Positions 43,201 through 55,200 of a stretch of 64,000 bases of DNA are shown here, in pieces (within the stretch, counting starts at the first letter, position 1; each line of letters opens with the position of its first letter). This DNA is from Mytilus edulis (Eukaryota; Mollusca; Bivalvia; Mytilida; Mytilidae). The DNA lies in assembly GCF_963676685.1 (NCBI RefSeq), contig NC_092346.1:78073821-78137820 (forward strand). The letters run 5' to 3'. The notes beneath the pieces were generated by a model, which was given only the letters and a program-made list of their open reading frames with translations, searched no databases and was not told the DNA's origin. A program made the position numbers and the translations under genes.

Positions 43201-46200
43201 AGTAACCCATCTGGTAGCTAATTGTATTGATGGTTTCAAATATAGGGTATGTAAATAGTTTTACCAAAAGGCTCAAGTTTTTTTTGTGAGAATTATATCT
43301 CATAAATTATAGGACAGGCTGATAATATTTTAATATGAATTCTTAAAAGCATGTAGACTGATTTTATTAATGTTACCAACAGTTCAAATTTCATGAAACT
43401 CATACATTGTGCTAAAACCAAAACTGGAAAACCGATTGCATTTTGGATTTTAGTTGCTTATTGTTCTAGAATTATGTCCCATTATATTATAACTTTCAAA
43501 ATTCTAAATATTTTTGTTTCCACTCTTAGGTTCGTCTCATGCAAATTTTATGAAACTCTTGCAATGCTAAGAACCACAACATGCAGACATAGTGGGGATT
43601 TGTGTAGTGAGTCACTCACTGTTCTAGAGAAATGATGCCCCTTTTGAACTTTCAAAATTGCAAAGCCTGAAAGAGGGGGTGGGAAGTTCATGTCCTCGCA
43701 AACCATTCTTCTCTTATTTTTGATTTGTTTGTAAAACTCATTATTTAAATTCATCATTCTTTAATTCTTTCAGTTTGCTGTTGGTTATGGTACTCCAATA
43801 ATGGATGCTAAGTGGATTTATAGAGTGTGGGAAGAAAGAAACACATTGGGTGTAAAAGCTACAGATGAGAAAATGGTATCATATAACATAAATTGCAAAA
43901 TTCATTATGATCTATTGTCTTATTGGCTCTTGCATCACAAAATATAAGATATATACAAAAATCTAGATCCAGTTAGGGCTGCTCCATTTGAAAATTCCTG
44001 GTACCAAGGGATGGCACTTTCAGAAAGGGGTAACCATTTAAAGAGGCAAATTTAGAATTTATTTCATTACCACTGTACTTCACATCCACCAATAAAAGAG
44101 ATTTCAAAGTGTGTTCCCTGTATCAAAAGATTTTTTTTGATGGAACAGCTTTTATGAATCAAAATCAGAATATGTGGACTATTTTGGGCTAAATTACTCA
44201 AAAGAAGTCTGAAAACCGAAATTTGCTACAGGAAGTTTTGAATGGAATTAAATTATCAGCGGCCATTGTGACAGAAATGAACAAAAACTGGAAATCAAAA
44301 GTATGGTAGAAAGATAACAATCAAATATTTATAGTCTATTACTTAAGTCATCATAATAATGGTTCAGTTTTTTATGATTTTATAAATATTAAAAGAAAAC
44401 CTATGTACAACAGTATTTTTTATATTCTTCTGACAAGGACATTCAAAGAGCTGTTCAAATATTGGCAATAAAAAAAAGATATCAATGAGCCATTAATAAA
44501 AGCTTTAAAGAACTGAATGAAAGAGGAGGAATGACAAACAACTGTCGGCAAAAACATGAATATGAAATGAGAGATATTGAAATTACTATGTTTTGAGTAA
44601 AAAACTAATCTTAGTGTTGTAAATTTTTTTTACAGATGCAGCATAGAATGCCACCATTTTATAAGTGTTGTTTGTGTTTTTATGGCTTTTCTGATGAAGA
44701 AAAAAAACACATGGAAGAATTAACTATTGAAAATGGTAATGGTTAATTAAGTTCTGTTTGGAGACAACTTTAATAAACTATGATATAAAATTTTAACGAT
44801 ATTGTTATATAAGTAGCATTGCATTTGAATTGTTAATATTAAGGATTTAAAAGGAGGTTGGCAAAAAACTTACCACAATTTTCATTAGAGAGCACTCATG
44901 CCATAAGCACTAGGTATTGCTTTTTAAAAACTTATGTTAAAACACATCACCAAAAGACCAAAAAAAAAAATTCAAAACAAGTAACCAAATTGATGTTCAT
45001 CTCACAAGACTTGATAGCAGCTGTAGAAATGTCAATAGATATTTTACAATGCATATGTCAGAATGGATAGCATACAATACAACTTTAATGATTTTAAAGT
45101 AATATCAAGCTTTTAAATTTTTAGGTGGGACATTTGCAGCAGTTGGAGATGATGAGTGTTCACATTTGGTTTATGATGATCAACAGGTCAAAGATATTCC
45201 TGTCAACTTGTTAGATAACACCAATTTTTATATTGTTAGAGGGGAGGTAAGATTTTGAACCAATCATGACTTATTCCAAGCTAACAAACATCAGATGTGA
45301 CAGCGTGATTGTCAGCTGATGTTCCAGTAAAGTTCCTTATGAGTGAATATTATGATATCTGTTTGTACTTATAGCATTTGTCTGTAAGCACTTAACAATT
45401 ACAACTATTCTTACCAGTGACTAGGTTTCAATAAGTTCTTACACACTTCAACATCTTTTATTTTATATGCACATTTGATATTTATATTTCAGTGGTTTTG
45501 GGGAAGTATTCAGATGGAAGCATGTGCTGATGAGACATTGTATGAATATCATCAGAAAATAGATTTCAATGGCGTGAATGGCAATATATTCTTGCCTGGC
45601 AGAAATATGTCTGGATCCAAATCTCGTAAGAGAAAGAGATTGAAAGAGAATATTGCTCAATTGGCAGCTGATGGAGAGTATGACTCCCCATTTAAGAGAA
45701 GATCAACTGATAGAGTTTCCATGAGTCCGAATTCCTTCTTAGATGCTTCAAATACACCAGACAAATCGGATGTCTTTTCAGGTGGGTCATTTCAAACTTC
45801 TTTCATTCACTGAACAATTCAGTTATCAAATATATATTTAATACCTTCTGAATTTTATTTAGATTTAATGATGTCACATGAAAATCGCCAATGGAAAGAG
45901 TGGGGTTGGGGACATTTTGCTATGACAAAGCAATCATATATAATTATACATGCTTTGTGTTAATTTTAAGAATAAATCTACTAGCTTCATATTCTGTGGA
46001 AAATCGCTAAAGACTTTTGTCAAATCTGTATTAAAAAAACTAAATATTTTTTTAATTAGAATCCATAGAAAGTTACAAGGAAAAAATTCCAAAGATGTCC
46101 CCAAGACTTCAGGTTGTTACAGAATTATTACAGACAGAGAAAAATTATGTAGGAATTCTACACACTGTTATAAACGTAAGTCTCACTCTAATGTGTTTTT

Positions 46201-49200
46201 TAACCGGATTTTTGTTACAAAAATGTCAGTTATTGATTTGGGGATGTACGGCGGGCGGGCGGGAGCGCGGCAATCAAGTGTTGTACGTGCATTAACTCAT
46301 GAACCGTTCAACCAAAGCTTTTAAAATTTTAATATGTTGTTACTGACAACTAAATGAAGGTCAAGTCAAATAATGGCGATTTTGACTTTTACTGTTCAGG
46401 AGTTATGGTTCTTGAAAGATTGAAAAATGGAGTTTCCAGTCGTGTCCATGCATTTACGCATGAACTGTTCTACCAAAGCTTCCCAAATTTTAATATGTTG
46501 TTTCCGATGGCAAAATGGAGGTCAAGTTTAATAATGACGATTTTGACTTTTACGGTTCAGGAGTTATGGTTCTTGAAAGATTGAAAAATGGAGTTTCCAA
46601 TCGTGTCTGTGCATTTACGCATGAACTGTTCTACCAAAGCTTCCCAAATTTTAATGTATTGGTACTGATGACAAAATGGAGGTCAAGTTCAATAATGACG
46701 ATTTTGACTTTTACCGTTCAGGAGTTATGGTTCTTGAAAGATTGAAAAATGGTGTTTCCAGTCGTGTCCGTGCATTTTCTCATAAACCATTCAACCAAAG
46801 CTTTTGAATTTTTTATATGTTGTTACTGATGACAAAATAGAGGTCAAGTTCAATAATGACGATTTTGACTTTTACGGTTCAGGAGTTATGGTTCTTGAAA
46901 GATCGTAAAATAGTGTTTCCATTCACGTTGTTGCATTTACTAATGAACCAATCAATCTAAGCTTTTCAAATTTTAATATGTTGATACTGACTACAAAATG
47001 GAGGTCAAATTTGATATTGACGATATTCACTTTCAGCATTCATCAGTTATGGTTCTTATGATATTGCCAGGACACAAATAAATGTTAATAAATCCGGTTT
47101 GCTGTCATTGTGACAGCCTCTTGTTTGTTTATAGAATTAAAAAGATGGGATAAACATTGAAATTGTAACCCAACAACAAATAATAAGACCCACCAAAAAT
47201 CTAGTATCAAACTTAAAAAACATGATCACAACATGGCAGGTTATATATATGTACTTAACAACCATTTCATAAAGGTGAGTTCTAACAGAAGTTTACCCAT
47301 CCAATGTGCATATACAAATATAAGTCATGTGTACATTATTTTAAGACAACCAACATTTATGTGAATTCAGACTTTAAAACCATAACAGGAGATATTGCAT
47401 AAACAAACATGTGTATAATTAGTTGTACAATATGCTCTAATAATGATTGTGTACCTGTTTCAGAAAACATAAAATAACGATTTATGGAATACAAAAGCTT
47501 AAAATGGATTGATTTTAATGAGCTAAAATTTCAAATATGTTAGGAATTCACCATGCTACCTTGGATTCTAAGACCATTTTGTAACCTGGAAGTTTCAACT
47601 GGATTATAAATTACTAAGGAATCTAGATTTACAGTATGAGGTTTCTTGGGACTATTAAATAGTATTAAAATCATTAAACTTGAATTTCATAGAAAAAATA
47701 GGCACACAATTCAAATTTTTTTTTATACCATTCTGAAAATGGCTTATTGATTGTATTCTATTTATAATTTGTAGACATTTAAAACAGAAATTGAAAAATC
47801 TAATCAATATAATGGTGCAATATTAGGAGCACAAGAGGTCAAGCTGATTTTTGGCAATATTCCTCCTATATATGAAGTTCATTGTAAGATTCGAGACAGC
47901 TTATCACAGATAGTTGACAATTGGAATGAAGAAGTTTCTGTTGGTGATATTTTTATTGAGCATGTAAGTATGTTATTTTTAAAGTATTTATATTTTGGGG
48001 GTCTTCTCTTACATTTTAGCTGACCTGACATAACGGGACACCTATTCTCATTACTTTGAGTCTGGCGTCTGCCGTCATATTTAAACTTTTTTGTTTTAAG
48101 TCTTTTTTCCTGAAACTACTGAGCTATATTTGAATCAAAGTAGGCTGCAATTATCATTGAGGTATTATCCTTGTTTAAAAAAGATGTGTCTGTGGTTTTG
48201 GCTTGCCAACCAACATGGCTGACATGATAACAATAAAACATAAGGTGAAATGCAAGACTGTAATAGATAGAGAGAAACTTAAGTTAGCAAAAATTATCAT
48301 CAGGATAAAATCTACAAAGAACAAGGTGTAATGTTTAATGAAGATTTAACTTCTTTCTTAAAGTTTCCATTTTTGTCTCTTTTAAAGTTGAGATTGAAAA
48401 TTAAAAAAACAATAATTTCTAATGCATGAAATCAATGAGTGAATTTCTGACATCAAAAAAATTACCCTTCTACACATTTTTCTGAAAATGTATAAGTTTT
48501 GTCTATGTGAACAAATATGAATATTACACCACAACAGCTGTGCTCATGATTCATTTTACAATGTAATTACATGTATTTACTTTTATTACAGGCAGAAGCT
48601 TTGATGAAGGCTTATCCTCCATTTGTGAACTTTTTTGAACAAACCAAAGAAACAATAGCAAAATCAGATAAAACCAATCCTAGATTCCATGCTTTTCTTA
48701 AAGTAAGTATTGCATTTTATAATAGTAGAAATTATTTTACATGTCACTTTTTTTTGTAAATGGATTGGTTAGATGGTACCTTTATCCTAAGAATAACTAC
48801 ATTAAATATTCATTTTGAGTGAACCTTTACAATAAGTTTAGTGTAGACATGACCACATGTACGAAAAAATTCATTTGTTAAGTAAGATATAAAAACAATA
48901 TATGGTATGATTGAAAATGAGATTATTCCAAAGTGAATATAAGTATAGGTCACTGTTTATCAAAACATTGTGCAAAACCCATTATTATTCTGGCAGCAAT
49001 AAAAGACCCTGAAATGATAAAGCATGACAAAATAAATTAATCCACAGTAAGTTTGGCCATCACATTTTGTATGACAGGGCACCCATACCTTGCAAACACA
49101 TCATCTAGTTGTATAAAGCTGATGCAAATTTATAATTGTTTTAGGTGTGTTTATCTAAGCCTGAATGTGGTAGACAGAGTCTGACAGAATTATTAATTAG

Positions 49201-52200
49201 ACCAGTACAAAGGTTACCAAGTGTATCTTTGTTATTAAACGGTAAGTTGTATACTGTGTTTAGATCAAATAAAATTTACAGTTTCCAGAGGTTATTTCTC
49301 ACTTTCCTGAGACTGAGAGTAACTTGATTTAAGAATTAATTCATGGCATTGGTAGATTTGTTTTAATTTAAACGTGGGTTTTACCCCTCACCTTAGATTT
49401 GTTTTCATTTAACCATTGGTTGGTTGTTTATGTTTTATTATTTTATCCAGAGTGACAAGTTTTAATAGCAGTACAGACCTTGTTTTTACGCCCCATTTAT
49501 GGGCATTTGGTTTCCAGTCAGTGCGATTGTTAGTTTGTCAGTCCTATTGTCAGTCTGTCCATGCTTTAGGTTTAAATTTTTGGTTTTTCATGTTTAAAGA
49601 TTTTGGTCAAGGTAGTTTTTGATGAAGTTAAAATCCAATCAACTTGCAACTTAGTGCACATGTTCCCTATGATATGATCTTTCTAATTTTAATGCCAAAT
49701 TAGAGTTATGACCCCTATTTCACAGTCCACCGAACATAGAAAAACAGAATTGACTTTTAATATACAAGAAGTCATTTCTATTTGATTTGCAGTTGAATAA
49801 GCCTTATCTGCATTTCCTTGCAATGGATATGTCTATATCAGTAAATGCAATAAACCTTTCCTCTTTGACTTTAACAGTCGAAATGTTATGCAGTTTTTGC
49901 TTTACTTTGACATAATTAGTGATACTGTGAAGCAATCCATGCCTTTTTAGAATGTTGAACTTGTAAGATTTTATGTTAAATGAGTTGCTGACTGTTTTAT
50001 TACAGATATTTTGAAGCATACAACAAAGGATAATCCAGATTATACAAAAGTAGAAAAGGCACTTCAAGTGGCAAAAGAAGTAATGACGTGAGTAGTCTTA
50101 ATACACAAAAGTAGAAAAGGCACTTCAAGTGGCAAAAGAAGTAATGATGTGAGTAGTCTTAATACACAAAAGTAGAAAAGGCACTTCAAGTGGCAAAAGA
50201 AGTAATGATGTGAGTAGTCTTTATACACAAAAGTAGAAAAGGCACTTCAAGTGGCAAAAGAAGTAATGACGTGAGTAGTCTTAATACACAAAAGTAGAAA
50301 AGGCACTTCAAGTGGCAAAAGAAGTAATGACGTGAGTAGTCTTAATACACAAAAATAGAAAAGGCACTTCAAGTGGCAAAAGAAGTAATGACGTGAGTAG
50401 TCTTAATACACAAAAGTAGAAAAGGCACTTCAAGTGGCAAAAGAAGTAATGACGTGAGTAGTCTTAATACACAAAAGTAGAAAAGGCACTTCAAGTGGCA
50501 AAAGAAGTAATGATGTGAGTAGTCTTAATACACAAAAGTAGAAAAGGCACTTCAAGTGGCAAAAGAAGTAATGAAGTGAGTAGTCTTTATACACAAAAGT
50601 AGAAAAGGCACTTCAAGTGGCAAAAGAAGTAATGACGTGAGTAGTCTTAATACACAAAAGTAGAAAAGGCACTTCAAGTGGCAAAAGAAGTAATGACGTG
50701 AGTAGTCTTAATACACAAAAATAGAAAAGGCACTTCAAGTGGCAAAAGAAGTAATGACGTGAGTAGTCTTAATACACAAAAGTAGAAAAGGCACTTCAAG
50801 TGGCAAAAGAAGTAATGACGTGAGTAGTCTTAATACACAAAAGTAGAAAAGGCACTTCAAGTGGCAAAAGAAGTAATGATGTGAGTAGTCTTAATACACA
50901 AAAGTAGAAAAGGCACTTCAAGTGGCAAAAGAAGTAATGACGTGAGTAGTCTCTTAACCCTTTCACCGATTGCTGCCCAGACAGAAGCTACTCTGAGACG
51001 ATGGCTTCCCTGGCTACTATTGCTCAAGTGGGAGATCTTCATAATAAATGTCAATAAAAACTTGTTTGTAGTTATTTGTGTATTTATTTCATTCACTAAC
51101 ACCATGTTCACAGTTTTATTCATGTTTTGATAATTTTTTCCTCATAAAATATTCAAATTTTCAAATTTTCGGCATTATCTAGGTGAAATTCTCAAAATTC
51201 TGCTCTTTGACCCCAAATCGTAATTTTTTAACTCAAAACGGCAAACTTTTGAAAATTTTTATGAGGCTGTACAAATTCCTCACACTGAACGATGTCCATT
51301 CCAAGTGTTTTGTACATAAAACGACATTTTATGTCAAAAAAGTATACTAGTTTGGCTTCAATTCTTCCATATTCTTTCAAAAAAAATGTTCCCTCATTTC
51401 AAATTCTCGTAAATTCCGTAAATTTCGTCTGATTTTGACACGGTTTTCAACAAACGGAAGCCCTATGTTTACACTTTCATCCGGGTATTCATCAAAGAAA
51501 GATAACTCATGTTTGCACTGTTTTGAGCGGGAAACATAAAAGATGTATTCCGATCCCGGTAAAACGGGACTCATCGTCAGTTGTCTGAAGCGTGAATCCC
51601 GGTAAACCGGGACTCATCGGCGAAAGGGTTAATACACAAAAGTAGAAAAGGCACTTCAAGTGGCAAAAGAAGTAATGATGTGAGTAGTCTTAATACACAA
51701 AAGTAGAAAAGGCACTTCAAGTGGCAAAAGAAGTAATGACGTGAGTAGTCTTAATACACAAAAGTAGAAAAGGCACTTCAAGTGGCAAAAGAAGTAATGA
51801 CGTGAGTAGTCTTTTAATACACAAAAGTAGAAAAGGCACTTCAAGTGGCAAAAGAAGTAATGACTTGAGTAGGCCTTGTACACATTCATGTTAAAGAAAA
51901 ATTGCAATCATGCCATCAAACATTGATAAATGTATTTGGTATGAAATATAAAAGTAGTGGTATTTGTATAACAAGAGAGAAAATATGACATGGTGCTATC
52001 CTATAGATATTCAATCATTCAAAATGTGAATTGAGAATAAAAAATGAATTTTTTTTGTCATTTCAAATTTTCATTCTTAAATTTACCATTTAAAGTATGC
52101 ATATCATCAACTGCCAATAATACTGCACAATTTAATAGTTGGGTATCTACAACAGCCAATTATAATTTCATATATAGAATGGTAATATGAAAAGTCATGA

Positions 52201-55200
52201 ATAATGCCAATATAAAGGTGTATTCATAGGAATCCCAACCACCAATAACATTGCAAATTTGTTAAATGGATGCCATATTTTGTTTTACTGTCAAATAGTA
52301 GTAAGTAGATATAAGAAGATGTGGTATGAATGCCAATGAAAGAACTCTACATCCAAGTTACAATTTGTAAACGTAAATCATTATAGGTCAAAGGACGGTC
52401 TTCTTTACGGAGCCTTGGCTTACACCAAACAGAAAGCTAATAAGGCCCCAAAAAATGACTAGTGTAAAACTATTCAAACAAAAAACAGTCTAATCTATAT
52501 ATAAAAAAGGAAAAAAAATGCAAGTTTTAATTATTTTAAAATTGATCTTGTCATATTGTTAGGGCTATTCCAGAAAAAAATGTATGGGGGGGGGGGGGGG
52601 GGGTTGGAAGGCACATTATATTAATAATACATGGGTGATGGGTATCAGAGCAACTTTTCACACTATAATGCACTATAATTCTCAATTACAATTGTCTGGG
52701 AGGCGGGTGCTGACAAAAACTGCCTTCCAACCTAACCCCCCCCCCCCCCCCCCCCCCTACATTTTTTTCTGGATTAGCCCTTATCAAATGTATCTCTGAT
52801 TAAACAGTAATAGATTTTTTTCTAATTTAATCTTTAATTTTTTCTAGGCATATAAATGAAGACAAGAGGAAAACAGAGAACCAGGTTGTGATGTTTGATA
52901 TAATGAATGATATTGATAATTGTCCTGTAAGTATAATTGTATATAATAATAAAAAAACATTTGATGTATAAAGCCAGGTTATTTTAGACTAATTGTTCTT
53001 AACATGGAATGTACACAACAATGAAAGAAAAAAATACAACTGAATTAACCAGTAATAAAAAGATTATACCCTCATTAGTTATACATGCCAATGTATGGGT
53101 AGGGGCAATAATGCCACCACCTCTGTCTATCCAAATATCTGTCTTTTTCTAAATGTTCTTAACATGGAATTTACACAACAATGAAAAAAAATACAACTAA
53201 ATTAACCAGTTATAAAAAGATTATACCCTCATTAGTTATACATATATGCTACTCTAGGGGTAGGGGCAATAATGCCATCACCTTCTATGTCTGTCCAAAT
53301 ATCTGTCTTGAAACAAAAATTATGTCACACATTTCTTTGGTACTATTTTACACAATTACTTCATATCTTGTATTCTTGTAAGCAACTTCACAGTGATGAA
53401 TTGTAATGCATGAGCCATTTTCAAATCTTAACTGACACATTTTTCCTGTTTATTCATACTTTGAATTTCAGGTGCAATATTGTTTTATATCAATGCTATT
53501 TTATGTCTCCCCAACAATATCTGGTGATATATTGATATTGTCTAATCAGAACTGTCACTCTATTACTAAAGTGTCAATTAAAAATCAAATAAATGTTAGC
53601 AAACCTTTTGTTTTATAGAACAATAACATGCTGTTAATGACCACATTTCAAGCCCAAATAAATTTCCTATGCTGAATATGGACTTAACTATTTTTACTTT
53701 TATATTATTTGAAAGCAACAAATGACACTCACCTTCTTTGAAAGACTCACATGTAAGATAATTTTGATTGACTGTTTCTGTTATATAGGCTACACTACTG
53801 TCATCACACAGAAAATTTGTATCCAAGATAGACGTGATAGAATTATCAGATGAGTTATGTGGAAAAGGGATTCCTATGTCTTTATTCCTGTTTACAGACA
53901 GTGTAGAGGTTTGTCTATTACTTGTGTTTCTAAGAAGTTCACTGTATGTTAACATAATTTTGTGCTTTTTTAAAAGGTTGTACCTAACACTACAGGGAGA
54001 TAACTCTGTAATATCAGCTAAACGTTTTAATTATGTTGCGTTGTGAAGGCAATATAAAGCTTCTCAATGATCAAAATTAGTGTTTGTCAAACTGCTATAT
54101 AACCAGTGTATTTTTTCTGATAAAACGTTTGGTTCAAATTTTTTCAATTTTTCATATTTTTGTTAAAGGGTCAAAGTAAATACTTTGTAAAAGTTTTATG
54201 AAAATTAAACGAGCCAAATTAATTTTAGTGAAAGTGTTGGGTACCACCTTAAAAAATTGTTGGTTTGACTAAAAATGAATTTTCAAGAACTTTATATTGT
54301 TAGCTTCATCATGTTAATGAAAATCAATCTACAGAAGTAAAGGTTTAATTGCCTTTTATTACTCAACCCATTAACATCTGATATAATTACCTATGTGGGA
54401 AAATAGTGTAACATTTATATAGAATCTAAACAGTATGTGATATATTGTTGTGATAAACTATTTCAAAAACTAACTTTTCAATGAGATTATAAACTATTTC
54501 AAAAACTAACTTTTCAATGAGATTATAAACTATTTCAAAAACTAACTTTTCAATGAGATTATAAACTATTTCAAAAACTAACTTTTCAATGAGATTATAA
54601 ACTATTTCAAAAACTTACTTTTCAATGAGATTATAAACTATTTCAAAAACTAACTTTTCAATGAGATTATTTAAGAGAGGTCCCATACATTGTAATGCAA
54701 CTCAGGCTTTCTTTATGTCATTTGAACTCTGTCTTATTGGCAATTATACCACATCTTATATATATTTCTCTGGCCACTGGACATTGAAATTACAGTTTTA
54801 TGTGTGAAAAAGGTTTTGGATTAGTTTGAAATGAAATTATAACATATTTTCACATTGATAAACATTTTAGATGTGCAAACGGCGGTCGAAATATTCCACT
54901 AGCATGAAAAGTCCAGCCACTCACAAAACACCTCAGAAGCCCTTCAAACATTTAGTGATGATACCATTACCGACAATAAAACGGGTGTTAGATTGTAATG
55001 AAACTGAAGGTAAGTCTTCAAACATTTAGTGTTGATAACGTTACCCACAATAAAACGGGTGTTAGATTGTAATGAAACTGAAGGTAAGTCTTCAAACATT
55101 TAGTGTTGATAACGTTACCGACAATAAAACGGGTGTTAGATTGTAATGAAACTGAAGGTAAGTCTTCAAACATTTAGTGTTGATAACGTTACCGACAATA

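Noticed and set aside
46354..46745. Repeated open frames in ECT2 intron 9
   Set aside because: They are the same frame recurring in each 161-bp tandem unit, not a gene.
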